Under the pieces are notes generated by a model. It was not told where the DNA came from and did no database searches. It worked only from the letters and a program-made list of their open reading frames with translations. From NCBI GenBank assembly GCA_963082975.1, contig OY720347.1, forward strand, positions 11,638,225 through 11,702,224: a stretch of DNA of 64,000 bases, read 5' to 3'. Position 1 is the stretch's first letter; each line of letters opens with the position of its first letter. Position numbers and translations under genes: made by a program. Source of the DNA: Labia minor (taxonomy: Eukaryota > Arthropoda > Insecta > Dermaptera > Spongiphoridae). Shown here piece after piece: positions 10,505 to 22,215 of this stretch.

Positions 10505-11449
10505 TAGTAATGCTCCCTAGCATTCTCAAAACAATTTTTTTTTTTTGTTTTGTTTAATATATAATGAATCTTTTAAAAAATTCCAATACGATTTAATTTA
10601 TTTTGAATAAATAATCATGAATGTAGAGATTTCATTAAAAAAGAAAAGAAATAAAATAAAATAAAATCTCCATTTAAATGGTAAGTGAAATGTGAACAGG
10701 ATATCAAACATTTTTAGAATTAGAAAAAAAAGGGGGGATTACATCTTTTGTGTGTTTGTTTTCATTATAATCTTTTTTTAATTACACCTTGACTGTCGCT
10801 AAATGTATTCTACTGTAGATAATGAGTAGAATGAGTGAGCAATCCGTTAGCCATTAAATATTAATTAAGCTGCGTTAATTAATTACTTGGATATTTCAAT
10901 AGAAGTCACTTGATCTAAATAGATTTATATATTATATTATACAGCTGAATTAAATAATATAATTATATTATTATAATCATAATATGTTCATTATATATAA
11001 TATAATATTTTTTTATATTGATATTTTACTCTCATTTCTCTCATGAATTATTATTTAGAAGAAATATTTTAATAAATAAATAAATAAAAAAATTTTTTTT
11101 TCCCCCCCAATTTATAGTATATCTTATACGATAAGATATGAAATTATTTTGTATCAATCGATTTCAATCTTTGATGCATTTCATAAGGCATTTTACTTTT
11201 CTTATATTTTTAGGTACATTATTAAAAAAACAAAATTGTTTTATTATAATTTTTTTTTCTTTGATATGGAATTGAATAAGGAAGATTAAAAGTGGATTTC
11301 GAAATGGTTTTGATAAAGACTATTAGATCCATTAGTTTATATTTATTTATTTATTTATTTATTTAAACCTTACACATGTATAATTATATATATGTTTCTA
11401 AATATAGAATAGTCTAGAATGATGATTATATTTTTTTTTTATTATTTTT
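10505..11449. other. AT-rich non-coding DNA
   Basis: Homopolymer and ATTT repeats, with a modest patch at 10790-10920. No gene or transposon end is seen. Confidence 0.6.
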
Positions 11450-11760
11450 TCGATTGATTGGCTTCGCGACACGTGGACTTGATGGATGTGTCCCTTCCTC
11501 TCCCTTCTACTGCACTCTCCCTATTGCACCTATTTGCACCACCCTATCTACCTACACACATATATATATATATATATATATACATATATGTCCCCTCCTA
11601 CGCGCCATTCCAAATATACACCCGTTAAATATTCACGCTCATCGATTGAATGTCGGCGCCAATAGCGGTGAGATCCTATCTATCACTATACTCCCGCCCC
11701 CATTCCCACCCCCTCAACATCCACCCCTTCATTTACTCTTTCTCTCATTTCTTGTTTGTT
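11450..11760. promoter_or_regulatory. GC-richer island, candidate regulatory element
   Basis: Contains GCGACACGTGGAC (CACGTG E-box at about 11468), CGGCGCCAATAGCGG, CATCGATTGAATG and pyrimidine-rich stretches around an (AT)n. A 102-residue plus frame is low-complexity and not believed. Confidence 0.3.
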
Positions 11761-11914
11761 AATTGACTCTCTGTTTTATTAATATAATGTTCATTTATTT
11801 TTTTTTATATTTTATTTATTTCATCTATAATAAATAATATATTGATATCATTTTATATCTATATGTATTATAAATTACTATTTTAAGTAGATATATTATA
11901 TATATATATAGATG

Positions 11915-11990
11915 GGGTGACCAAACGTCCCGTTTTTAGGTGCTCAGTCCCGGCGCCCCGAAAAATGTCTTCGGGACAGTCTATTGTCCC
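11915..11990 (+). mobile_element. Fragment of a transposon end
   Basis: GGGGTGACCAAACGTCCCG, then CAGTCCCGGCGCCCCG and a TGTCCCGATTTTT stretch, resembles DNA-transposon termini in which CCCGATTTTT repeats (recollection). No inverted partner or duplication was found, so it is truncated. Confidence 0.4.
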
Positions 11991-12216
11991 GATTTTTAAA
12001 TATTTAGGACATTTCGTACTTTTTTCAAATTTTTCCAATTTGTTTTTTTTTTAAAAATGGTAAACCGTTATATATATAGGTATATGTGTCTTTTCGTATT
12101 TTTTTATTAAAATAAGTTTATTCTTTGTTCATATAAATATGTATATTATCCTGACTAGACAAATTTAAAAATATTTAAATATTATAAAATAAAAATTATA
12201 ATATTAACATGAAAAA

Positions 12217-12376
12217 ATGACCGGGAGCTTAGCCGCACGGTTAAAGTGACTGGTCTGCCGACTCAAGTTCGAGGGATCGAACCTCGGCGAGTGCATCGAT
12301 ATATTTAAATAAAAATAAAAATAATAAACGATTCTGAGGCTAAATGGAGATATATTCCAAAAAAGCCCAAAAAAAA
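12217..12376 (+). repeat. tRNA-derived SINE, 160 bp, with 11-bp target duplication
   Basis: The first 75 bp are tRNA-like. There is an A-box-like TTAGCCGCACGGTT at 12229-12242, and a T-arm-like stem CGAGG/CCTCG with a 7-nt loop at 12270-12286. A short AT-rich body and an A-run follow. AACATGAAAAA occurs exactly at 12206-12216 and again at 12377-12387, marking the insertion. The acceptor stem does not pair well, so this is not a working tRNA gene. Confidence 0.8.
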
Positions 12377-12387
12377 AACATGAAAAA

Positions 12388-13640
12388 TAATAATAAGATT
12401 TTGTTTCTTATAAGATAATAAGCATATTTTGTGTATATTTCTATAAATATTTATCAGAAATTACATATTGAGTGTGATAAACTTACCAATCCAATGAACA
12501 TTCCAGACCATTGATTAATATTTATTATTCTTTTTTTTTTATTCCACTTCAGTAAATTTTATTGTATGCAGTAGTAGTAATTAAAATCTTCAAATTTTAT
12601 TTTATTTTGCCTCCTTTTTTTGATAGCACGTAATAAAACCGAAAGTCTCTACCTTAAAAATAATGAAGCGCTCTCGATTCAATTCTTCCCTTTGTACCAT
12701 CTCAAATATATATATATATATATATGGTATATATAAGAAAACGAGAAATACTGTTGGCTTGATGTTGTTGTTGTTGTTGTTATGGTGGTGATTTATTAAA
12801 TTTAAATTGTGGAGCGCAAACAAAAAAGAGACAGTGGGAGAGAGAGAGAGACGGAGTAAAAAATAAATGGCTCTTGTTAATACAAAACATACAATAATAA
12901 TAAAAATAAATAAAATAAGAAAAATCATTTTCTAACATAACACTTTGAAATATAGGTATATATATATATATGGTATATAAATACTAGGAGTTGAAATTTA
13001 ATTTATTTATTTTTTTTATAATCACTTATTTATTTATTTTTTTACATAAAAATGAAATAATTATCTTGCCAATATCTATCAACTTTTAATTAGATGCTAA
13101 AAAAAAATGAAATTACAAATTACAAATTACAAATTTTATATATATATAAAAAGTACATGTCATTGAATAATAAAGCTATTTTATATCTACAATATTTTTC
13201 ACTTGTATATTATTATTATTATTATCTCCAATATATATTATTGTATGCCTACTATTTAATGCCCTAACTGATTTTGTCCAATTGATTGATTCTTATCGGG
13301 TAAAATCTATTGAAATTATAGACATATGTTTAGACAAATGAATGGAAAAATATAATAACAATTTACTAAATAGACTATCATTAGAGTAATAATTATTTAT
13401 CAGAATAACAAAATAGTACATCAACAAAATGAAGAGAAATATTATTTTTATTTATTTTTTAGTATTATTAATATATTATATATAGTACTTATATTATATT
13501 ATATTCATGGGTTCTTAAACAAAAATTATCATTTTATTGTATTATTTGTTAAAAAAATATTTTAATTTTTTTTTAAAGGTATTCAATATTAAATAGCAAA
13601 TATACAAAGTTAAACATGAAATGGATGAACGTTGCTGCAT
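12388..13640. other. AT-rich non-coding DNA
   Basis: Includes (AT)n at 12708-12726 and 12956-12971, (TTG)n at 12762-12782, a GA tract at 12840-12852, and triple ATTACAA repeats at 13110-13133. The 108-residue minus frame at 12602-12928 is built from these repeats. Confidence 0.6.
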
Positions 13641-14180
13641 AGTGAAATAAACTATTAGTTGAAATCCTCCCTCCCCCTCGTCGACCTTCATTTCCCGTTT
13701 CGAAATCACAACCGAAATGTTTCAATGTCTATTATTATATTGGTTGTTCAATATAAAAGGCGGTATAAAACTCACTTTATTTTATTTTTATATACACACC
13801 CTTCTTCAATTCGTTTTTTATACCTACTTATAAGTGTATATATATATATATATTGAATGGTTCTAAATATTAAGAGTAGTAGGGTAGGAAAGAAAGCAGC
13901 CGGGGGGATGCAATGATAGCGATCATTTTAGAGGCTCCTTTCAAATGACAACTGTTACAATTTCCAAAATGGACTGCCCCTTTTTTCCAAACCACTTTGC
14001 CCGGGACAAAAGGGACCAGCAATGTGATGAAAAAGCCCCACACTCCTTCTCCATTGCTTTTCCACCCTATATCTCTCTCTCTCTTACCACTCACCCCTTC
14101 TTTACTTCTTGTCGTCCCATCAAAACCCATCGAAAATTTTTCAATAGGGGCGTTTTCCCCCTCCTGCTTTTTAAAATACT
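13641..14180. promoter_or_regulatory. GC-richer island, candidate regulatory element
   Basis: Two parts. 13660-13760 is balanced DNA. 13870-14160 has GATAGCGATCATTTTAG, TGACAACTGTTACAAT (MEIS-like and MYB-like) and AACCACTTTGCCCGGGAC (RUNX-like AACCAC). Three overlapping frames of 62-98 residues have no recognisable motif. Confidence 0.35.
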
Positions 14181-15239
14181 TTTAGTCGCCATTTTAGCAT
14201 CAAATTACAAAAAAAAAAAAATCTATAAATTTTATATCTGAAAAGAAATATTTTTTGTAATGTCATCGATCTTTTTTTAAAAAAATTCCTTCTTTTTTTA
14301 TAGATATTTAAGAAAAATTGAATTCTTCTGAATTAACAGTTAAAATTAAAAATTTTTAATAAAAAGAAAATTGATAGTGATGACTATCATTCATTTAAAT
14401 CTCAATTGAAAATTTAAATTTAATTTATAATATATAAAATAACGATAGAATTTTCCTTATTTTTTTAAACATAATTATTTATTTTTATTTAATTTACTAT
14501 ACATTTATTCTTTATTATTATTTTTTAATTTGAAATCAGTATTTAAATGAAATATTTCATCAGAACTACTCAATGATGAAATTAATTGTAAAAAAAAAAA
14601 AAAATATAAAAAAATAAAAATGAGATCATTAAATAAAACAACATGAATCATTATTTTATTTCTTAATCTCTAAAAGTGTATGGTTTATTAGAAATCACAT
14701 ATATAATTCTATTCAAATATGATTTATCTTACTTATAACTATAAACCAAAAAAAGTAATTATAAAAGAAATAAAGTATAATGAACATTATTTATAAAAAA
14801 AAAATAATCTAAAAAATAAGAAATAAATTTGTTCTCCTTTGACTAAATAAATAAAGAAAATAAATATAAAAAACATTTCATTAAATTGGAAAAATGTTAG
14901 AAATGAATTTAAAAGTTACAAAAATTACATTAAATCTAAAGAAAAATCTATAAAATTCATTGAATAATAAATAAATTATTTAAAAAAAAAATTAATATTT
15001 CCTTTTATTTTTCATTTATAATAATTGTATAACAAATTGATGTAATATCATTTTCTGATTAATTAAATTACATATATTTTATTATAATTATAATAATTTA
15101 TATGATTTTATACTTACATAAATACAAATTAATATATATATAGACATATATACTATAGTATACATCGTAATATTTAGGTAAGAATGTACCTATATAAAAT
15201 AAAAGTTGGCTAAATAATTTTAAAGAAAATTTATTATTA
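14181..15239. other. AT-rich non-coding DNA
   Basis: Very AT-rich with poly-A runs. Nothing is recognised. Confidence 0.65.
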
Positions 15240-15247
15240 CTTTAAAG

Positions 15248-15606
15248 CAGTGGTTCTCAACCTTTTTTTTTACCGCGGCACACTTTTAACGGTTAAAAAA
15301 TTTGGCGGCACACAAAGAAAAAAGTAAAAGTTATTTGCTTATTTACCATATTGAAAAAATTGAAAAAAAGTCGAAAATGTTTAAGAGCCTTATCGCAAAA
15401 ACATTTTACGTTTTTTTTAGAACCATATTGAAAAAATTGATAGAAAAAAGTCGAAAATGTTTAATAGCCTTATCGCAAAAACATTTTACCTTTTTTTTAC
15501 ATACATACAAAATAAAAAAGTACTTTTTTCTTAATTTGAACTTTACATTTGTAAAATTTGCTGGCACAATTTGATAATCTCGCGGCACAGTTGTTGAGAA
15601 TCACTG
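15248..15606 (+). mobile_element. hAT-type MITE (type a), 359 bp
   Basis: The termini are CAGTGGTTCTCAACC and the inverted GTTGAGAATCACTG. The flanks CTTTAAAG (15240-15247) and GTTTAAAG (15607-15614) match at 7 of 8 bases, the hAT target-duplication length. Next to the ends are CCGCGGCACAC and CGCGGCACAG. The interior has two tandem copies of a module with GAACCATATTGAAAAA, AAAGTCGAAAATG and CTTATCGCAAAAACATTTTAC (about 15345-15490), shared with other MITEs in the window. The 90-residue frame at 15302-15574 is a by-product. Confidence 0.9.
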
Positions 15607-15936
15607 GTTTAAAGGATTTACATCTGAATGCTAAATTAAATCTCTTTGACTTAAAGATATACTTTTTGATTTCTATATTTTTTTAAAAAAATACGAAAAA
15701 ATAAGAAATGGTATTAGTCTTAGACATGATGTCTGTATTCGTATGTATCTAATTGAACTAATTAATAATTATTATAATAATATAATTTTCTTATCAATTT
15801 ACTAAACAAATAAATCTCCATTGTTTTTTTTTCTTCATTCAATTTCTAATCGAATGATCAATGAGATTAATTAAATGTGAAATGTATACATTTATTTTTT
15901 TTTTTGTTTTTTAAAATTATAAGTATCTATCTATTC

Positions 15937-16413
15937 CAGAGGTTCTTAAACTTATGTACTCCGCGAACCCCCACTTGAAAAATTTTTTTTTGACGGACCC
16001 CATCCCAACTTTAGGTACTTTACGTCATTTTATTAGTTATATATATATATAATTTCTGTCTTACAATCTCATAAGAACAAGGATATATGATGAATATTTC
16101 TAACAGTGATTGGTGAATAACGATTTTTTTGCATATTGTAGAACACATTTTATTAGAAATTATAATATTGAAGAAAGAAAATTCAGCTAAATATGAAGAT
16201 GGAAACGGTAGCAATAGTTTTCTTGCACATTTCGTTGAATTTGGGTATTTGATCTCTGGTTCCTCACAAAGCCATGCCATCGCTCCTTTTATATTAAATA
16301 AGGTTTTAACTGACTCATCATTTTCTCGTGCACCTGTACGATGGCTTTGCGGACCCCCAGTAAAGGCTTCGCGGACCCCCAGGGGTCCGCGGACCACAGT
16401 TTAAGAAACTCTG
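15937..16413 (+). mobile_element. hAT-type MITE (type b), 477 bp, perfect 8-bp target duplication
   Basis: The ends are CAGAGGTTCTTAAACT and the inverted AGTTTAAGAAACTCTG. ATCTATTC is duplicated exactly at 15929-15936 and 16414-16421. Subterminal GCGGACCCC-type repeats occur at both ends (CCGCGAACCCCC on the left; GCGGACCCCC twice and GGTCCGCGGACC on the right). The interior is unique in this window and lacks the core shared by the other hAT MITEs. Opposed 91- and 125-residue frames cover it and are not recognisable proteins. Confidence 0.92.
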
Positions 16414-16609
16414 ATCTATTCTAATCAATGACTAAAATTTCACAAATTAACAACAACATCAACAACAACAACAACTCAAACAATAATAACAAGTTTTTTC
16501 TTTATGCAACGACTATTCAACTGAAAAAAATAGATGAGTTCTTTTAAATTTGGAATGAACGATTTATTATAATATCGATCGTTAATATAATAGAAAAACA
16601 ACCGACTTC

Positions 16610-16770
16610 TTTAATTATCTTGGATAGCGTTGTACTAAGTTGTGATGCCGATCGATTGATGGATCGTCGTCGCCAGGTTAACATTCAATTTCAAATTGTT
16701 TCAATCGGCAATCGATCAAACCCGATTCCACTCCCAATTGGGGTGCAAGAGAAGAGGAAAAAGTTGATCA
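16610..16770. promoter_or_regulatory. Balanced island with an Exd/Labial-like site
   Basis: Contains CGATTGATGG (16653-16662), nine of ten bases of the Exd/Lab bipartite consensus TGATTGATGG. Repeated ATCGATC-type words and an AATTGGGGTG end follow. No repeat-family match was seen in the window. Confidence 0.35.
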
Positions 16771-17180
16771 ACAACATTATTTTTTTTTTTTATAACTTAA
16801 GAATGAAAGTTTTTATTTTATATATATATATATATATATATAATCATTAAACTTTTAAACAACATCAATTCATTAATCAAATTTAAGATTCTTTATGAAT
16901 TAATGGGGAAAAAAAAATTTACAAAATTAATTAATTAATTAAGTTAATAAATTAATATTAGAAAAAATAATAGTATATAACATATGTAAACAAAAAAACA
17001 TGTAGAATCAATTGAATTTATTATTATTATATTTTTTTCGAGATTATTGGGTGTTGAATCACATTTCAAATTATTTATTAATTCGTTGATGAGATTTAGA
17101 TTCTTTTTAAATCGTAAGATTTGATAATCTAGCGTGTAAGTTAATAATTTTAAAAATAATAATATGTTGTTGTTTTTTTT
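16771..17180. other. AT-rich non-coding DNA
   Basis: Includes an (AT)n at 16822-16842. Nothing else is seen. Confidence 0.6.
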
Positions 17181-17480
17181 TGGGGGGGGGAGGGGCGGGG
17201 TGGGAGGTTAGCATATTGAGAGAGTATCGGACTAAAATTGATGATGATGATGGAGAGAGAGTGAGATAGGCAAGCCAAGGGGTAAGCAAATTAAGCTGTT
17301 ATTACCACTAATTTGATAGAGCTATGCAAATTGATTCGTGCTAAACAGATAATCCTCGACTCTCCACCCTTCGTATATATTCACCACCATCCCCCTCTCT
17401 CTCTCTCTCCCTCTCGAATGCTCCCACACCAAAACAGGATTAGCATAGCGAGGCCCTAAATCAGTCGCCGGTTTACTGGT
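17181..17480. promoter_or_regulatory. Island with octamer and homeodomain-type sites, candidate enhancer
   Basis: Contains ATGCAAAT (17324-17331, a perfect POU octamer), GCAAATTAAG, CACTAATTTG, ACAGATAATCC (GATA and K50-homeodomain-like) and CAGGATTAGC within 170 bp. It is flanked by (GATGAT)n, GA and CT tracts. The grouping of sites is the evidence; function is inferred. Confidence 0.4.
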
Positions 17481-17830
17481 TGGTTGAATACAACCAACCC
17501 TCTCTCTCTCCTCCTATCCCCAAACTCTCCTATCATTACTCTCTCATGCCATTACACTTTCATTCATTTCATATTTTTTTTTTTTTTTTTTTTTTATTCT
17601 CTCTGTTTTTGTGTATTTCAAGTGTATCATCGTTAAACACCTATTTATTTCCCCCTCCCCCCACCCTCATCCCATTGCATGGACTATAAAACTTTCAACA
17701 GCGGCCGTTCATCTCATTTTTGCCCCACCCCCTCTATCACTTCCCTAAAAATACATAAATCAGTATACGAAACGAATAATTTTCATCCAATCAATGAACA
17801 CTCACGCACACAATCTAATACGAGTATACA
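17481..17830. other. Pyrimidine-rich stretch and minor island
   Basis: CT-rich DNA with a 24-T run (17575-17595) and CAGCGGCCGTTCATC at about 17698. The 69-residue frame is pyrimidine-tract noise. Confidence 0.5.
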
Positions 17831-18459
17831 ATAAAAAAAATCAATCATAATATTATTCTCATTTTATCATATACGTACATATATACTTAAGTATTATTTA
17901 TATAATATATTATTATTAAAATAGCAGAAAATAACTTAAATACATTATCAATTCTATATTCAAATTGAAATTGAAAAAAAATAAAAAAAAATCAATCACT
18001 ATATTACAATTTACATGTAAGATATAGATAAATTTTTTATTCTTTTTTACAATTTTGATATTAGAAGAATATATATATATATTATTTTAATAGATCATCT
18101 TGCATTTGCGTTCAATTTTAAAAAATGTAAATTTTAGTAATTTTTTTTTTTAAATTTGAATTAATTTTTTTTTGGGGGGGGGGGAAATATGAATTGCATT
18201 ACAATTCGTTATTTTTATTATTTTTATCATAAATAAATAAATAATTATCTCTTTTATCATTAAAAAAAATTATTTCATACCTTCTTATAGAATTTATTAT
18301 TTTTATACCATTGAATAAAAATAATTTAAACAAACAGGATAATTTATAAAAAAATAATTTCTCACCTATATATCATCTTATATCCATCCTATCACTATAA
18401 CTATAAATTACTTAATCATTTAATTTCTACTTTAATTTATTATAGTAAACTATTTAGAA

Positions 18460-18721
18460 TAGTTGTTCTCAACCTTTTTGGACCAAATGCCCACTTCATA
18501 AGGCCGGCTTCATAATTCGCCCCCCTATAAATTTTAACAGATAAAAATTCAAAATCATCTTTTTTTTTTTGAGAACCATATTGAAAAAAAATGTTTAATA
18601 AGCCTGATCGCAAAATTATCTTACCTTATTTTTAGAGTTGAAGATGATTTCGTCCCCCAAAAATCGTATAGTCAAATAATCGCCCCCTTTAAGATTCGAT
18701 CGCCCAGGTTGAGAATCACAA
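18460..18721 (+). mobile_element. hAT-type MITE (type c), 262 bp
   Basis: The termini are TAGTTGTTCTCAACCTTTTT and the inverted CAGGTTGAGAATCACAA. The flanks ATTTAGAA (18452-18459) and ATTTAGGA (18722-18729) match at 7 of 8. CGCCCCC stretches lie next to both ends. The interior holds GAACCATATTGAAAAA (18573) and a GATCGCAAAATTATCTTACC version of the shared core. Confidence 0.85.
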
Positions 18722-18729
18722 ATTTAGGA

Positions 18730-20269
18730 GATTTATTAAATTGAATATTTATACGTTATTTTATATAAAAAATACAAAATATATTTAAATATCAATATCA
18801 TCTATAAATAATAATTATTATTATTACTATTTAAAAAGCTCTTTTTGTTTTATCAATTTATTCAGATGTTATGCGACGACTTATATAATTCTTTAATACT
18901 GCCTATGATAAATCGATAATAATAATTAAAAAAAAAAAAAAAAAATTAAAATCGTGATCGACAATCCTCTTTTTTATTGAATTTATTATATAATTTCTAT
19001 TTTTTTTTTTTATTTATTTATTTATTTTTATTAGTACTTTACTTTATAAATTAATTTTCCATTAGAACAATTTCTAAAATGAAATAATGGATTTATTTTT
19101 AATACCATTAACTTCATTATACAACCGGGTAAGTACATAGATAATAAAATGAACATTTTTTTTTTGTTTTTTTTTTAAATTATGAATTTCTTCTTTACAT
19201 TTTAATTTCAAATTTTTATTGAACTCTCTATTGAATTTTTTTTTAATTATTTCATTAATTAATAAAGATCAACTCTTGTACATACTTTTTTTAAATTAAC
19301 TAACTCTCACTTTATTCTTTATTAATAATTTATTAACAAAATATTCATATCCTGATTGATTTTAAGAAGAAAAATTCTATAAAAAGATGGGATTCCCATA
19401 ATTTTTTATTTATTTATTTTTCTTTCTTTCGTTATTTGCTATTTGTCTATTTTCCTTGAAATTCATATATAACATCTCTCACCTCCCCTTCTTTCTTATT
19501 CTTTTACCCAACTTTTTTATATGATGAATTTTATTTATCATTTGTAAAAAAAAACAAATTAAATTAAATTATATTATATTAAATAGATTATTTATTAAAT
19601 ACACATACTGATATACCATATACTCCATATATCTTTCCCTTATGGGCATTTTTATAATCACGTTTGAATATTATTAAAGGTAAAAACCAATACCTGAGTG
19701 CTATGAATAAAATTATTATTATCATTATTATTATATATTATTATTCTTTTTTTATATATATTTATATCTTTTGAATTATATTACTAATTAGACTAAGTAA
19801 TATTATACACATTAATAATTATTAATAATACATAATAATAATAATAATAAATTAATAGATATTATAGTTATATACTTATATATTCAATGAACATTATTTT
19901 TATTTATAATAAAGATTTCTTAGCAATATATATATATATATATGTATTTAATATTTATTTATTTAAAGTATTTAATATTAATTCTATGAGATTTATATAA
20001 TATAAACTTTAATCTTTCAGATATATATTTAAAATTATTATCATTAAATTCAACTAATAATCTGTAACTTGTAATGTTTTTTTTTATATGGACTGTCTAT
20101 AGAAAGAATATATGATACATAAAATTAGAAATATTTTTCTACATTTTTTTTTTAAAATTTGGATATTTTTACGAATAAACTACAAAAATTGTATTTTTAT
20201 TTGTATATTTTAATTAAAAATGAATGCATATTAAAAATCTAGTAGTTAGATTTAATGTGGAGAAGTGGA
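18730..20269. other. AT-rich non-coding DNA
   Basis: Homopolymers, ATT/AAT repeats and CT-rich scraps (19410-19510). Nothing is recognised. Confidence 0.65.
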
Positions 20270-20520
20270 AGAGAGTAGAAATATGAGTTGGTTAAATCTA
20301 GCGATGTCTAATTGAGTACCCCCTTCCCTCTCCCCCCAGTCATCTATCTTTGAGTAACGATCTACGTCGGGGCTCGATGCCCCCAGGAAGGATCAGACAG
20401 AAGCTGAATGAATGTCAATCCTTTTCAAGGAGTGGTAGCTCCTACTGAAAAATACTACGCTTATCACGATGCTTCATGTCTTGTACATAATTATTTTCTT
20501 AAAGAAATCTTTAGTGTGAT
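20270..20520 (+). other. Balanced island with a possible exon on the plus strand
   Basis: A pyrimidine tract ending CCCCCCAG at 20339 is an excellent acceptor. One frame (from 20341) then stays open for 35 codons, with LRRGSMPPGRIRQKLNECQS then a TGA at 20446. An overlapping frame (20408 onward) reads NPFQGVVAPTEKYYAYHDAS. Neither is recognised, and a chance open frame of this size is expected. The block could equally be regulatory (it has GCTTATCACG). Confidence 0.2.
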
Positions 20521-20639
20521 AAAAAAAAGAAAAAAAAAAAGAAAATTGATAACCTGTTGGGCGATATTTTTTTTTTTAATTTACTGTTTATAAAAGTGCC
20601 TCAATTTTTTTTTTCTTTTTAAAGTGTTTTAATCATGTC

Positions 20640-20960
20640 AAAATCTTCCTTCTCCCTCCCCTCTTCTTTGTGTTATTAAAATATTTAATGTCCTCTTAAG
20701 GGAAATATCACATGATTCTACACCCTCTCTTCTTCCTCTTCTTCTTCTCTCCTTCTACACGCAACTCTTTCTTCATATTCTTCCTCATCTTTTCAAGAAA
20801 TATACCATACCCCTCCCCTTCCCATCGTTCAAGTTTTTATTCTCTAATTTAACCAACATACAGAGCAAGATTATTAACTTTTTATCTCTTTTTCTTTAAC
20901 CCTCCCCATCTCTTCTTTCCTCTCTTCCCCATCTAAACGTGCCGTTCATTTTCTTCTCGT
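20640..20960. other. Pyrimidine-rich region
   Basis: About 300 bp dominated by CT on the plus strand (CTCTTCTTCCTCTTC type), interrupted by short balanced stretches. No frame or repeat end is seen. It resembles the GA/CT tracts beside other islands. Confidence 0.5.
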
Positions 20961-21620
20961 TACTCTATAATTCATGAAGAAAGTAAAAGAAAAAATTTAA
21001 ATATATTACCTGCACTTAATAAAAGGGGAGAACAAAGAATGGAATATTAAAAATAACTCTTAGAAGAAATACAAAAAAGTTTGTTTTTTTTTCTAAAGTT
21101 AATAATACATTCTTCAAGTTTTTAAGACCTTTAACACGTAATTAAAGTTAATATTACTATTTATAAATAAATATATTTATATTTTATATAATTTATAACT
21201 TATTTCATGGAAAATATTCAATATTTAATTTTATTGTGTAACTATAATATCAAATAAATATTAATTTAAATGTTTATAAATATAAAAAGTTTAAATTCTT
21301 AATCATTTACATGTCAATTGTTTTAATCCTATTTTTTTACAAATAATTTATAATTAAAAATTACAATTATTCAATGATGATAAATATATTTACAGAAACT
21401 TTACTTATACTAATACGTGTATTTATAATATGTATCACATTTCTAAAGTTGCAAAGTCATTAAAATATTTATTAGAGAATTAATCATAAATTTCATTTAT
21501 TTATAATAAATCTATCAAAATTTGTGTGTAATAGATTTACAAAATATGATTACAAAACAATTAGTCATCAAAGTCGATCAACAGATCCGTTTAGAAAGTC
21601 GATTTAATTTAATGTCCGTG

Positions 21621-21649
<29 letters not shown>

Positions 21650-21657
<8 letters not shown>

Positions 21658-22215
21658 GTAAAGTTGAAAGATTTTGGTATACCGTTTATTTTTCAATGGC
21701 CTACATAACGTTAATTTATATAGATCAAAGGACGACATTTGTCTTTTAAACTTTGAAAACATTAACATTGTGACTACATTTTCTCTTTTAATTTTTAAGA
21801 TTATATGTACATGTTGTGATTCATCAGCGCAAAGAATACAATAAAAAGAACGTCTACATATCAAATTTAAAAAAAATAATTTCTGCGGTTATTGATTAGA
21901 TATTAATAAAATTTATAGTCTATAAACAAATAGAGATATGCAAGAATATTTTGATATAATTTCATCGAAATCGGTTCAGTCAATTTTGAGTCTATAACGT
22001 GAGAATTTCCGAACAGACAGACATGAAAAATTCTAAAGTCACTTTTAGATTCTAGAGATCATGAAACGCGAAGATATGCAAGAAATTTTTAAATTCTGAG
22101 CAAAACCTTTTTTTATATATATAGATATAATATGTAAAGTTGAAAGATTTTGCTATACCGTTTAATTTTCAATGGCCTACATAACGTGAATTTATATAGT
22201 TAAAAGGACGAGATT
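21650..22215 (+). repeat. Direct repeat of about 85 bp enclosing a repeat-like segment
   Basis: ATATGTAAAGTTGAAAGATT, then the ATACCGTTTA and CAATGGCCTACATAACG stretches, occurs at 21651-21736 and again at 22130-22215, each preceded by an (AT)n tract. Between them lies ATTTCATCGAAATCGGTTCA and GAACAGACAGACATG, wording typical of the 3' regions of some insect interspersed repeats (recollection). It could be a tandem duplication or a terminal-repeat element; no frame is open. Confidence 0.6.

Noticed and set aside
12229..12290. Functional tRNA gene
   Set aside because: The A-box and T-arm are tRNA-like, but no acceptor-stem pairing or proper anticodon arm is present and an 11-bp duplication flanks a SINE body.
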